64,000 bases of DNA, taken from contig JBLIIJ010000002.1 of assembly GCA_047635055.1 (NCBI GenBank), positions 1 to 64,000 on the forward strand. The letters are read 5' to 3'. Each line of letters begins with the position of its first letter. Position 1 is the first letter of the stretch. The position numbers were made by a program, and so were the translations under genes. Source of the stretch: JAVJRN01 sp047635055. Lineage in GTDB: Bacteria; Bacteroidota; Bacteroidia; Cytophagales; Cyclobacteriaceae. The notes beneath the pieces were generated by a model. It did no database searches, had not been told where the DNA came from, and was given only the letters and a program-made list of their open reading frames with translations. Positions 43,539 to 52,511 of the stretch are shown piece after piece.

Positions 43539-44527
43539 AAGACGTTCTGAATAAACTGATTAAATATCAAACCTTATCACGAGATGAGGCCTTTGAAATA
43601 TTATCCAATTTGGCAACCGGTCAATATAATAACAGTCAAATGGCTGCATTTATGACCGTTTACCTGATGCGTTCCATTCGCGTAGAAGAGCTGGAAGGTT
43701 TTCGAGATGCCATGCTGGAGCTTTGTATCAAAGTTCCCGGAGAAAAACATGATGCCATTGATCTTTGTGGGACGGGTGGAGACGGTAAGAATACCTTCAA
43801 TATATCTACAGTAAGTTCATTCGTAGTAGCTGGAGCCGGCCAAAAAGTGGTCAAACACGGTAATTATGGTGTTTCTTCTGTGAGTGGCTCTTCAAATGTC
43901 TTGGAGCAATTAGGAATTAAATTTTCTAATGATCTAGAAACAATAGAAAACAGTATTGATGAAGCGGGAATTTGTTTTTTGCATGCACCACTATTTCATC
44001 CGGCAATGAAAAATGTAGGACCTGTAAGAAGAGAGTTAGGAATTAAGACTTTTTTCAACATGCTAGGCCCAATGGTGAATCCAGCCTTTCCTAAGGCGCA
44101 GGTTGTCGGTGTATTCAGTTTAGAATTGGCGAGGCTTTATGGTTATTTGTATCAAAATACGGATAAGAGATTTGCGATTGTTCATTCGTTAGACGGGTAT
44201 GATGAAATTTCACTTACTGGATCTTTTAAATTAATTACTAACGAAAAAGAGCAAGTCATCAGTCCAGAAGATCTGGGCTTTGAAAAGCTATCAGAGGCTT
44301 CTTTGGCGGGAGGAGAAGATGTACCTTCTGCAGCAAAAATTTTGCTTAATATTTTAAACGACCAGTGTACTAAAGCTCAGAAACATGCGGTATTGGCCAA
44401 TGCAGGACTTGCTATTTCAACAGGTAAGCAGATATCATTTGAAGAGGGAATTGTGGAAGCGAAAAGTTCTATTGAAGGAGGAAAGGCTTTTGAAGCCTTC
44501 GAAAAATTTAAGTCAATTAATAAATAG
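43535..44527 (+). CDS. trpD: anthranilate phosphoribosyltransferase
   Basis: A 330-residue enzyme joining anthranilate and PRPP. The PRPP-binding loop GTGGDGKNTFN (79-89), KHGNYGVSSVSGSSNVLE and FNMLGPMVNP are family marks. The start overlaps the trpG stop (ATGA), so translation is coupled. Length matches the family. Confidence 0.95.
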   Translation: MKDVLNKLIKYQTLSRDEAFEILSNLATGQYNNSQMAAFMTVYLMRSIRVEELEGFRDAMLELCIKVPGEKHDAIDLCGTGGDGKNTFNISTVSSFVVAGAGQKVVKHGNYGVSSVSGSSNVLEQLGIKFSNDLETIENSIDEAGICFLHAPLFHPAMKNVGPVRRELGIKTFFNMLGPMVNPAFPKAQVVGVFSLELARLYGYLYQNTDKRFAIVHSLDGYDEISLTGSFKLITNEKEQVISPEDLGFEKLSEASLAGGEDVPSAAKILLNILNDQCTKAQKHAVLANAGLAISTGKQISFEEGIVEAKSSIEGGKAFEAFEKFKSINK

Positions 44528-44548
44528 CCTTTTAAAAAGGAAGATAAA

Positions 44549-45346
44549 ATGAAGAATATACTTGACGAAATTGTTGAATATAAAAAAACGGAAGTCGCTA
44601 ACAATAAAGCCCTGTTTCCAATCAAATTATTAGAAAAAAGCACGTTTTTCGAAGGAGCGCCTGTTTCACTAAAAAAATACCTTCGCCGATCAGATAAGGT
44701 GGGGATTTTAGCAGAATATAAACGTAAATCTCCTTCCAAAGGCACCATTAATAATAATGCGTCTATTGAGAAAACATCCATAGGTTACATGCAAGCAGGA
44801 GCGTCAGGTTTGTCTGTTTTGACTGATCAGAATTTTTTTGGGGGAAGCAATGACGATCTTGTTACTGCAAGAAAGTTTAATTTTTGTCCTATTTTAAGAA
44901 AGGATTTTATCATTGATGAATATCAGATTATTGAAGCCAAATCTATTGGTGCTGATGTCATACTCCTTATAGCGGCATGTCTGTCACCTGATGAGATAAA
45001 ATCACTTTCTAAGACAGCAAAGTCTTTGGGATTAGAAGTGCTATTAGAAGTACATGATGAAGAAGAGCTTAACCGATCATTAGTTGGAGAATTAGATATT
45101 ATCGGGGTGAATAATCGCAACTTAAAGACGTTTGAAACTGATATCGAAACTTCAAAAAGCTTAGTAAGTAAAATCCCAGATGAATATTTGAAAATGTCAG
45201 AAAGTGGTCTGAGTAATCCGAAAACAATTGTTGAGTTGAAAAAACTTGGCTATGAAGGTTTTCTAATTGGGGAAAGGTTCATGCAATCAAGTAGACCTGA
45301 CAAAGCATGTGGTGAGTTTATTAAACAAATAAAAGAATTACTTTAA
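44549..45346 (+). CDS. trpC: indole-3-glycerol phosphate synthase
   Basis: A 265-residue TIM-barrel enzyme that closes the indole ring. AEYKRKSPSKG (about 54-64) contains the catalytic Lys and phosphate site, LRKDFIIDEYQI the second Lys, and GVNNRNLKTF and SESGLSN further conserved loops. It begins 21 bp after trpD. TrpF is encoded separately, not as a fusion. Confidence 0.95.
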   Translation: MKNILDEIVEYKKTEVANNKALFPIKLLEKSTFFEGAPVSLKKYLRRSDKVGILAEYKRKSPSKGTINNNASIEKTSIGYMQAGASGLSVLTDQNFFGGSNDDLVTARKFNFCPILRKDFIIDEYQIIEAKSIGADVILLIAACLSPDEIKSLSKTAKSLGLEVLLEVHDEEELNRSLVGELDIIGVNNRNLKTFETDIETSKSLVSKIPDEYLKMSESGLSNPKTIVELKKLGYEGFLIGERFMQSSRPDKACGEFIKQIKELL

Positions 45347-45347
45347 A

Positions 45348-45956
45348 ATGTTATTAAAGGTATGTGGCATGCGGGATGAAGCAAATATCAAGGGGCTAAT
45401 AGCGCTAACTCCTGATTTTATTGGCTTCATATTTTACCCTAAATCTAAAAGATTTGTTGGGGAAAATTTTATCATGCCTTTGGTGCCTATATCCATTAAG
45501 AAAGTAGGCGTATTTGTAAATGAGGCTTTACCCAATCTGTTATCGTTGGTAAAAAAGCATGAATTAGACTTTGTTCAACTTCATGGGAATGAGACTGTTG
45601 AGTATGTGCAGGAAGTGAAAATGAACGGAATAAAGATCTTAAAAGTGTTTAGTGTTTCTGATGTTTTACCAATTCAATCAATGAAAAAGTATTTGTCGCT
45701 GGTTGATTATTTTTTGTTTGATACGAAAACACCTGAATACGGAGGCAGTGGACGGAAATTTGATTGGAGTATTTTAAAACAATACGACCTCAACAAACCA
45801 TTTTTCTTAAGTGGTGGAGTAGCATTGAGTGATGTCGATGATATTCAAGGTTTGAACTTGAAAAACCTTATCGCTATTGATGTCAATAGCAAGTTTGAAA
45901 ATAGCCCTGGAAATAAAAATTTAGCATTAGTCAAAGAATTAAAAGTAAAGATATGA
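45348..45956 (+). CDS. trpF: phosphoribosylanthranilate isomerase
   Basis: A 202-residue TIM barrel. KVCGMRDEANI (4-14) carries the catalytic Cys, FVQLHGNET the conserved core strand and FDTK the catalytic Asp (about 126); LSGGV precedes the phosphate loop. It is 1 bp after trpC and overlaps trpB by four bases. Confidence 0.93.
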   Translation: MLLKVCGMRDEANIKGLIALTPDFIGFIFYPKSKRFVGENFIMPLVPISIKKVGVFVNEALPNLLSLVKKHELDFVQLHGNETVEYVQEVKMNGIKILKVFSVSDVLPIQSMKKYLSLVDYFLFDTKTPEYGGSGRKFDWSILKQYDLNKPFFLSGGVALSDVDDIQGLNLKNLIAIDVNSKFENSPGNKNLALVKELKVKI

Positions 45957-47149
45957 TCGAATTGGAATCAGAATATCTGGTAGATAAAAGAGGGTACTTT
46001 GGGAACTTCGGTGGCGCATTTATACCGGAAATGTTGCATCCAAATATTGAAGAGCTTCAATCTAGGTACTTGGAGATTGCTAGTAGTGAAGAGTTTATAA
46101 AAGAATTTGAGCTCTTATTAAAGGACTATGCTGGTCGGCCAACACCACTTTATTTAGCGGAGCGAATGTCTGCACATTATGGGGCTAAAATCTATTTGAA
46201 GCGAGAAGATCTTTGCCATACGGGAGCGCACAAGATCAATAATACTATAGGACAGATTTTGGTGGCGAAAGCTTTGGGTAAGAAAAAAATCATTGCAGAA
46301 ACAGGAGCAGGTCAACATGGCGTGGCAACAGCTACTGTTTGTGCGCTAGCGGGTTTGAGTTGCATTGTGTACATGGGGGAAGTTGATATGGCAAGGCAGA
46401 AGCCAAATGTGGAAAGAATGAAAATTCTTGGCGCAGAGGTCAGACCAGCTACTTCTGGGAGTAAGACTTTAAAAGATGCTACTAATGAAGCCATGCGGCA
46501 TTGGATTGCTAATCCCGATGATACGCATTATATCATTGGGTCTGTTGTAGGACCTCATCCATATCCTGATATGGTAGCAAGATTTCAGTCTGTGATTAGT
46601 GAAGAAATTCGTTGGCAGCTAGAGAGTAAGGAAGGTAATCCTTTACCTGATTACGTTTTTGCATGTGTTGGTGGAGGAAGTAATGCGGCAGGAGCATACT
46701 ACCATTACTTAAATGACCCTTCTGTGAAACTAATAGCTGCCGAAGCGGCAGGTCTAGGAAATGAAACAGGCAAATCTGCCGCAACGACCGCACTGGGCAC
46801 GCCCGGAGTGCTCCATGGAAGCAAAACCTTACTTATGCAAACGGAAGATGGGCAGGTAGTTGAGCCTTATTCCATATCGGCCGGATTAGATTACCCAGGG
46901 ATCGGTCCTTTTCATGCGCATTTATTTGAATCGAAAAGGGCACAATTCGTTGGCGTTACTGATGAGGAAGCCATGCAAGCAGGTATTTTTTTAAGTAGAA
47001 CAGAGGGAATCATTCCCGCAATAGAAACAGCCCATGCAATAGCTGCTCTGGATCAATTCAAATTCAAAAAAGACGAAGTAGTAGTCATCAATGTTTCTGG
47101 CAGGGGAGATAAAGACTTGGACACATACATCAAATGGGGAAAGTATTAG
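45953..47149 (+). CDS. trpB: tryptophan synthase beta chain
   Basis: A 398-residue PLP enzyme that condenses indole with serine. KREDLCHTGAHKINN includes the Schiff-base Lys94, AETGAGQHGVA the loop with the catalytic Glu, and CVGGGSNAAG the phosphate-binding loop. Canonical TrpB1 rather than TrpB2. It overlaps trpF and is followed by trpA after 3 bp. Confidence 0.96.
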   Translation: MIELESEYLVDKRGYFGNFGGAFIPEMLHPNIEELQSRYLEIASSEEFIKEFELLLKDYAGRPTPLYLAERMSAHYGAKIYLKREDLCHTGAHKINNTIGQILVAKALGKKKIIAETGAGQHGVATATVCALAGLSCIVYMGEVDMARQKPNVERMKILGAEVRPATSGSKTLKDATNEAMRHWIANPDDTHYIIGSVVGPHPYPDMVARFQSVISEEIRWQLESKEGNPLPDYVFACVGGGSNAAGAYYHYLNDPSVKLIAAEAAGLGNETGKSAATTALGTPGVLHGSKTLLMQTEDGQVVEPYSISAGLDYPGIGPFHAHLFESKRAQFVGVTDEEAMQAGIFLSRTEGIIPAIETAHAIAALDQFKFKKDEVVVINVSGRGDKDLDTYIKWGKY

Positions 47150-47152
47150 ATC

Positions 47153-47926
47153 ATGAATAGAATAGATCAAGCATTTGCTGAAAGAAAAAATCAGCTATTA
47201 AATGTGTACTTCACTGCTGGATTTCCAGCATTAGGCGATACCGTGGTTATTGCGGAAAGGCTACAAGAAGCAGGCGCACATATTTTGGAAATCGGGTTAC
47301 CCTATTCTGACCCCATCGCAGATGGTCCTACGATTCAAGAAAGTTCGAATAAGGCCATAGCTAATGGAATGTCTCTGAAAGTGCTCTTCGGCCAGCTGGC
47401 TTCACTAAGAGAGAAAGTGAATATTCCTGTAATATTAATGGGTTATTTGAATCCAATTATTCAGTTTGGAATAGAAAAATTTTGTGAGAAATGTGCAGAG
47501 GTTGGTATTGATGGGCTTATTTTGCCTGACTTACCAATGTATGAATATGAAAATATTTATAAGCCCATATTCGAAGTTCATAATCTGTATAATATCTTTT
47601 TAATCACACCTCAAACATCAGAAGCGAGGATTAGGAAAATTGATGACCTGTCGAATGGGTTCATATATATGGTGAGCTCGGCAAGTATCACTGGTGCTAA
47701 AAATGACATCTCCGAGGATCAGATTAAATACTTCAATAGAATAAACGGGATGAATCTTAAAAACCGAAGACTCATTGGTTTTGGGATCTCAAATAAAACA
47801 ACTTTCGATTCGGCTTGTCAGTACGCCAGTGGTGCAATCGTGGGAAGTGCTTTTATTAAGCACATAAGTGAAGATTCATCAAAGCAATCAATCAATAAAT
47901 TCGTACATCAAATTTTAGACAAATGA
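47153..47926 (+). CDS. trpA: tryptophan synthase alpha chain
   Basis: A 257-residue TIM barrel that splits indole-3-glycerol phosphate and passes indole to TrpB. LEIGLPYSDPIADGP contains catalytic Glu46 and Asp57. LPDLPMYEYE and SSASITGAK are the usual later loops. Its stop overlaps the start of the DAHP synthase gene by four bases, so that gene is part of the same operon. Confidence 0.95.
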   Translation: MNRIDQAFAERKNQLLNVYFTAGFPALGDTVVIAERLQEAGAHILEIGLPYSDPIADGPTIQESSNKAIANGMSLKVLFGQLASLREKVNIPVILMGYLNPIIQFGIEKFCEKCAEVGIDGLILPDLPMYEYENIYKPIFEVHNLYNIFLITPQTSEARIRKIDDLSNGFIYMVSSASITGAKNDISEDQIKYFNRINGMNLKNRRLIGFGISNKTTFDSACQYASGAIVGSAFIKHISEDSSKQSINKFVHQILDK

Positions 47927-48924
47927 TCATTCAGTTTGAAGAGAACATTACAAAAGAGCAAAAATCAGAACTTTTTAGCCATGTTGAAAAGACGGGATAT
48001 AAAACGAATGAAGTGAAGACGCAACAAGGCCATTACCTTGTGGGTATCGGTAAAAAAGCCTTCGATGTAAGAAAAATTGGTCATTTGAATGGGATCAAAG
48101 ACATTCATATCGTTAGCGATGATTATAAGCTTGTCAGCTCAAAGTGGAAAGTAGACCAGACAGTCATTGATTTAGGTGATGGAGTGAAAATAGGTGGAGG
48201 CCATTTTGCCATTATGGCCGGTCCTTGTAGCATTGAAGGAGAAGAAAATATCTACAAAACGATCGATCACTTAAAAGCAAATGGTGTAAATATCATGCGT
48301 GGAGGAGTCTACAAACCACGTAGTTCACCATACTCGTTTAGAGGTCTAGGAATTGAGGGCTTGAAAATTTGGTATGAAGCAGCTAAGGCATCCAATATTA
48401 AAATCGTAACAGAGGTGATGCAGGTTTCACAAATTGAAGCGATGAATGATTATGTTGATATCTTTCAGGTAGGGGCTAGAAACACTCAGAACTTCAATCT
48501 TTTGGATGAACTTGGAAAGGTGGACAAAGCAGTCATGATCAAAAGGGGAATTTCCGGAACTATTGATGAGTTGCTATACAGTGCAGAATATGTTTTTGCC
48601 GGAGGTAATGAAAAACTTCTGTTGTGTGAAAGAGGAATAAGAACATACGAAAAAGCATCACGGAATACTTTCGATATCAACGCTATTCCTATCTTAAAGG
48701 AAAAAACTCACCTGCCAATAATTGCTGATCCTTCACATGGTATTGGAATTAGAGATTATGTGTCTCCCGTAGCTTTAGCCGCTACAGTAGCTGGAGCCGA
48801 TGGGGTCATTTTTGAAATTCATGACAAACCAGAAGAGGCGTTTTCAGACGGACAACAGACATTGGACTTTGACGAGTCTGCCAAGCTTATTAAGAAAATA
48901 CATGCCATGAGGTCATTAATGTAA
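47923..48924 (+). CDS. aroF: DAHP synthase (type I-beta)
   Basis: A 333-residue 3-deoxy-D-arabino-heptulosonate-7-phosphate synthase, the entry step to all aromatic amino acids (PEP plus erythrose 4-phosphate). An N-terminal ferredoxin-like domain (about 1-70, IIQFEENITKEQ) precedes the barrel with AGPCSIEGEE, RGGVYKPRSSPYSF, QVGARNTQNF and IADPSHGIG. The N-terminal domain is the type that mediates tyrosine or phenylalanine control in Thermotoga-type enzymes. Start overlaps the trpA stop. Placed inside a trp operon, it links Trp supply to total aromatic flow. Confidence 0.93.
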   Translation: MIIQFEENITKEQKSELFSHVEKTGYKTNEVKTQQGHYLVGIGKKAFDVRKIGHLNGIKDIHIVSDDYKLVSSKWKVDQTVIDLGDGVKIGGGHFAIMAGPCSIEGEENIYKTIDHLKANGVNIMRGGVYKPRSSPYSFRGLGIEGLKIWYEAAKASNIKIVTEVMQVSQIEAMNDYVDIFQVGARNTQNFNLLDELGKVDKAVMIKRGISGTIDELLYSAEYVFAGGNEKLLLCERGIRTYEKASRNTFDINAIPILKEKTHLPIIADPSHGIGIRDYVSPVALAATVAGADGVIFEIHDKPEEAFSDGQQTLDFDESAKLIKKIHAMRSLM

Positions 48925-48972
48925 ATTTTACTTGACGATATATGTCATGACAACTAATTCAGTTAAAATGAT

Positions 48973-48980
48973 TAAATTTG
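48973..48980 (+). promoter_or_regulatory. possible -7 element before phhA
   Basis: TAAATTTG, an exact TAnnTTTG match, lies 18 bp before the phhA ATG. No TTG is found at the proper distance upstream, so any promoter here would be weak or activator-dependent. Confidence 0.3.
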
Positions 48981-48998
48981 AATTAAAACACATTCTGC

Positions 48999-49742
48999 AT
49001 GAAACAGATATACGGTAGCTACAACGAGGAAGACTTTCAAGTTTGGAAACGGTTATATGATCGTCAGATACAAAACCTACCAACTGCCGCGACTAAAGCG
49101 TACATGGAAGGTTTGGAAAAGGTGAGCTTTGTGCCAGAAAAAATTCCGGTCTTTAAAGAGACCAATGATGTCTTAGAAGGTCTTACAGGGTGGAGATTGG
49201 CAGTTGTACCAGGAATTGTTCCAGATTATACATTCTTCGAATTAATGTCAAATAAGCGATTTCCAGCCACGACTTGGCTAAGAAAAATGAAGGAGATTGA
49301 TTATCTAGAAGAGCCCGATATGTTTCATGATGTGTTCGCACATGTTCCATTATTAAGTAATCAGTCTTTTGTTAATTTTCTTGAAGAGCTTAGTGTTATT
49401 GGGCTTGGTTATGTAGGTAATGATTATGCTATTGAGATTCTATCCAGAATTTATTGGTTTACGGTCGAATTTGGTCTGATACAAGAAAAAGACGGATTGA
49501 GGATATATGGAGCAGGAATCTTGTCATCAGCTGGTGAAACAAAATATAGCTTATCAGATGAGCCACCAAAATATGATTTTGATGTAAGAACGATCGCCAA
49601 GACATCTTTCAGAAAAGACGTATTTCAGGAAAGATATTTTGTCATTCAATCTTATGAACAGCTCTACGAAAGCCTTGGAGAGATTAAGGAAGTTTTGGCT
49701 GAAATGGTTGAAAAAAGAATGGAAGAACCTGTGGTGGCATAG
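48999..49742 (+). CDS. phhA: phenylalanine 4-hydroxylase
   Basis: A 247-residue pterin- and iron-dependent aromatic amino-acid hydroxylase that turns Phe into Tyr. EPDMFHDVFAHVPLL supplies two His iron ligands and YWFTVEFGL the Glu ligand; GWRLAVVPGIVPDYTFFELM is the family's substrate-side region. Single catalytic domain, no ACT domain, as in bacteria. It begins 74 bp after the DAHP synthase gene and ends just before a strong terminator. A pterin-recycling gene (phhB) is not adjacent. Confidence 0.92.
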   Translation: MKQIYGSYNEEDFQVWKRLYDRQIQNLPTAATKAYMEGLEKVSFVPEKIPVFKETNDVLEGLTGWRLAVVPGIVPDYTFFELMSNKRFPATTWLRKMKEIDYLEEPDMFHDVFAHVPLLSNQSFVNFLEELSVIGLGYVGNDYAIEILSRIYWFTVEFGLIQEKDGLRIYGAGILSSAGETKYSLSDEPPKYDFDVRTIAKTSFRKDVFQERYFVIQSYEQLYESLGEIKEVLAEMVEKRMEEPVVA

Positions 49743-49766
49743 TGTTCTGAATTAACTTTACAATTT

Positions 49767-49795
49767 AAAGGTTGTACTTCGGTACGACCTTTTTT
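49767..49795 (+). terminator. UUCG-capped terminator between phhA and hisH
   Basis: GGTTGTAC (49770-49777), loop TTCG, GTACGACC (49782-49789), one wobble pair, then six T; flanking A and T runs extend the stem. Only about 20 bp separate it from the hisH start codon. Confidence 0.85.
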
Positions 49796-49814
49796 GTTTT
49801 CAGACACCAGCAAA

Positions 49815-50399
49815 ATGAAAGTAGCCATTGTAAAATACAATGCAGGAAATGTGCAGTCTTTAACCTTCGCCTTAAATAGACTGGGAATATCGCCTACGTT
49901 GACGAGTGATAAAGAAGAGTTAGCTTCAGCTGATAAAGTAATTTTCCCAGGCCAAGGCGAGGCGAGCTCGGCGATGAGAAGCCTTGAGTCAAATGGTCTT
50001 ACATCAGTTTTAAAAGCACTTAAACAGCCTTTCCTAGGTGTTTGTCTTGGGATGCAATTGATGTGTGAGTTTTCAGAAGAGAATCAAACAAAGTGCCTAG
50101 GCATCTTGCCTATAAAAGTTCAAAAATTCGAATCAGCCGAGTTAAAAGTGCCTCATATGGGCTGGAACACAATCACTGACTTGAAAGGGCAATCATTTAA
50201 GGAAATTAAAGAGAATGACTACATGTACTTTGTCCATAGTTATTATGTACCCATCTCAGTGTACACGATAGCACAATGCAATTATGGTGTTGACTTCAGT
50301 ACGGCTATTCATCATCGTAATTTTTACGCCATTCAGCCACATCCAGAAAAAAGTGCGGATGCAGGAATGAAATTTTTAGATAATTTTTTAAAGCTATAA
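49815..50399 (+). CDS. hisH: imidazole glycerol phosphate synthase, glutaminase subunit
   Basis: A 194-residue class I glutaminase that feeds ammonia to HisF. VAIVKYNAGNVQSL is the standard start, GVCLGMQLMCEFSEEN contains the nucleophile Cys, and QPHPEKS the His-Glu pair. The ATG at 49815 is chosen; an upstream in-frame TTG (49794) lies in the terminator T-tract and would add non-family residues. First gene of hisH-hisA-hisF-hisIE. Confidence 0.93.
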   Translation: MKVAIVKYNAGNVQSLTFALNRLGISPTLTSDKEELASADKVIFPGQGEASSAMRSLESNGLTSVLKALKQPFLGVCLGMQLMCEFSEENQTKCLGILPIKVQKFESAELKVPHMGWNTITDLKGQSFKEIKENDYMYFVHSYYVPISVYTIAQCNYGVDFSTAIHHRNFYAIQPHPEKSADAGMKFLDNFLKL

Positions 50400-50401
50400 A
50401 A

Positions 50402-51127
50402 ATGGAAATTATCCCTGCGATAGATATTATCGACGGAAAATGCGTGAGGCTTACCAAAGGAGATTACACTCAAAAAACAGAATACTTTAACGATCCCCTA
50501 GAAGTTGCAAAGATATTCGAGCAGGCCGGTATCAACAGACTGCATTTAGTTGATTTGGATGGAGCTAGACAGAAGCGCGTAATTAATATTAAGACTTTAG
50601 AAACGATCGCATTAAATACTTCGCTGACGATCGACTTTGGCGGAGGGGTGAAGACCAGAGAGGATCTGGAACGGGTGTTCAATGCGGGAGCTACGCAAGT
50701 AACTGCAGGCAGCATTGCGGCAAAAGATCCCGATGAAGTGCGTAAATGGCTTCATGATTTTGGTGGAGAAAAGATTATTTTAGGTGCGGATGTGTTAGAT
50801 AGAAAAATTATGGTTTCGGGTTGGCAACAAGCGACTGAGCTTGAGCTTTTTGCTTACTTGAAGGACTATATTGAGGCAGGTGTACATTATGCAATTTGTA
50901 CAGATATTAGTAAAGATGGTATGCTTGGCGGGCCAGCTTTTGAGTTATATGAGGAAATTTTAAAAGAATTTCCAACTCTAAAATTAATCGCTAGTGGGGG
51001 TGTTTCGAATTTAGATGACCTTCATAAGTTGAAAACCAATGGGTTATTCGGTGCAATCGTTGGAAAAGCATATTATGAAAATAAAATCACGCTAGAAGAA
51101 TTAAAAGAGATTATCGATGCTGACTAA
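50402..51127 (+). CDS. hisA: ProFAR isomerase
   Basis: A 241-residue two-fold (beta-alpha)8 barrel catalysing the Amadori isomerisation in histidine synthesis. IPAIDIIDGKCVRLTKGDY starts with the catalytic Asp8; CTDISKDGMLGGP carries the second catalytic Asp (about 129-131) and GGVSNLDD the phosphate loop. 2 bp after hisH, and its end overlaps hisF by 11 bp. Confidence 0.95.
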   Translation: MEIIPAIDIIDGKCVRLTKGDYTQKTEYFNDPLEVAKIFEQAGINRLHLVDLDGARQKRVINIKTLETIALNTSLTIDFGGGVKTREDLERVFNAGATQVTAGSIAAKDPDEVRKWLHDFGGEKIILGADVLDRKIMVSGWQQATELELFAYLKDYIEAGVHYAICTDISKDGMLGGPAFELYEEILKEFPTLKLIASGGVSNLDDLHKLKTNGLFGAIVGKAYYENKITLEELKEIIDAD

Positions 51128-51872
51128 AAGAATTATTCCTTGCTTGGATATCAAAGATGGGCGCACAGTCAAGGGAGTTAATTTTCTTGAGTTAAGAGAT
51201 GCCGGAGATCCCGTGGAGCTAGCGGAAAGGTATTCTCATGAAGGTGCCGATGAATTGGTGTTTCTGGATATTTCAGCCACCAATGAAAAGCGAAAAACTT
51301 TATTAGATCTCGTAAAAAGAGTCGCAGCGACTATTCATATTCCTTTTACTGTTGGCGGAGGTATAAGCAGCGTTGCAGACGTGAAATCAATTCTTGACGC
51401 AGGTGCGGACAAAGTATCCATTAACTCCGCTGCTGTCAAAAATCCAGATTTGATTAATGCTATTTCCGCAGAGTTTGGTACTCAATGTTTGGTTATCGCA
51501 ATTGATACCAGACATGTTGATGGAGAAGATATCGTGCACACACATGGTGGAACCAAACCAACGGCACTTAAAACATTGGATTGGGCCATTGAAGTAGGCA
51601 ATAGAGGTGCAGGGGAGATTTTACTTACTTCCATGGATCATGATGGCACGAAAGCAGGATTTGCCGTTGAATTAACTAAGAAAATTAGCAATTCAGTCAA
51701 GATTCCTGTGATTGCTTCAGGTGGAGGAGGCTCGATCGAACATTTTTCGAACATTTTTGATCAAGGCTCAGCCGATGCAGCGTTAGCAGCTAGTATTTTC
51801 CATTATAAAGAAATTGAAATAAAATATTTAAAAGAAGCTATCCAATCGGATAGTATTCCGATGCGCTTATGA
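51117..51872 (+). CDS. hisF: imidazole glycerol phosphate synthase, cyclase subunit
   Basis: A 251-residue barrel that forms the imidazole ring, releasing AICAR. IPCLDIKDGRTVKGVNF starts with catalytic Asp11; LLTSMDHDGTKAGF has the second catalytic Asp (about 132) and ASGGGGSIEHF the phosphate site. It overlaps both hisA and hisIE. Confidence 0.96.
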   Translation: MLTKRIIPCLDIKDGRTVKGVNFLELRDAGDPVELAERYSHEGADELVFLDISATNEKRKTLLDLVKRVAATIHIPFTVGGGISSVADVKSILDAGADKVSINSAAVKNPDLINAISAEFGTQCLVIAIDTRHVDGEDIVHTHGGTKPTALKTLDWAIEVGNRGAGEILLTSMDHDGTKAGFAVELTKKISNSVKIPVIASGGGGSIEHFSNIFDQGSADAALAASIFHYKEIEIKYLKEAIQSDSIPMRL

Positions 51873-52468
51873 CTCCAGACTTTGATAAATCCAATGGGCT
51901 AATCCCTGTAATAGTACAAGACGCCAAAACTGATAAAGTTTTAATGCTTGGTTACCAAAATGAGGAAGCGTTTAACCAAACGAAAGAGACTGGGAAAGTA
52001 ACTTTTTTTAGTAGATCCAAAGGTAGGATTTGGGTGAAAGGAGAAACTTCGGGAAATTTTCTTTTCTTGCAAAAAGTATTGATTGATTGCGATAACGATA
52101 CATTATTGATCAAAGCCAATCCCGTTGGACCGGTCTGCCATACGGGAGCGGATACCTGCTTTGACGAAAAAAATACCTCTGGAATTGCTTTCCTTAATCG
52201 TCTGTCAGACATCATAAATGACAGGCATACAAACCCAACAGACGAATCGTATACCTCTAGTTTGTTTAAAAAAGGAAAAAATAAACTAGCACAGAAAGTT
52301 GGAGAAGAGGGTGTAGAAGTAGTTATCGAAGCGATGGCTGAGAATGAAGAGTTATTATTAAATGAGTCTGCAGATTTAATATTTCACTTAATGGTATTAC
52401 TGGAAAGTCAGGGCCTAAAGCTGAGTGATGTGGTCAATATTTTGGAAAAACGTCATCAATCTTCTTGA
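51869..52468 (+). CDS. hisIE: bifunctional phosphoribosyl-AMP cyclohydrolase / phosphoribosyl-ATP pyrophosphatase
   Basis: A 199-residue fusion. The HisI half (about 1-105) has MLGYQNEEAF, FFSRSKGRIWVKGETSGN and the zinc-site Cys in VDCDNDTL-like and GPVCHTGADTCF elements. The HisE half (about 110-199) has LAQKVGEEGVEVVIEAM with the acids that bind Mg-ATP. Overlaps hisF by four bases. The other his genes (hisG, D, C, B) are not in the window. Confidence 0.95.
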   Translation: MTPDFDKSNGLIPVIVQDAKTDKVLMLGYQNEEAFNQTKETGKVTFFSRSKGRIWVKGETSGNFLFLQKVLIDCDNDTLLIKANPVGPVCHTGADTCFDEKNTSGIAFLNRLSDIINDRHTNPTDESYTSSLFKKGKNKLAQKVGEEGVEVVIEAMAENEELLLNESADLIFHLMVLLESQGLKLSDVVNILEKRHQSS

Positions 52469-52511
52469 AGTCCTCAATTTTGGTTAGATTAAAGTAAATA
52501 ATCACGCTGAA

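Noticed and set aside
49794..49814. upstream TTG start for hisH
   Set aside because: It lies in the T-tract of a terminator and adds residues not found in HisH; the ATG at 49815 fits.
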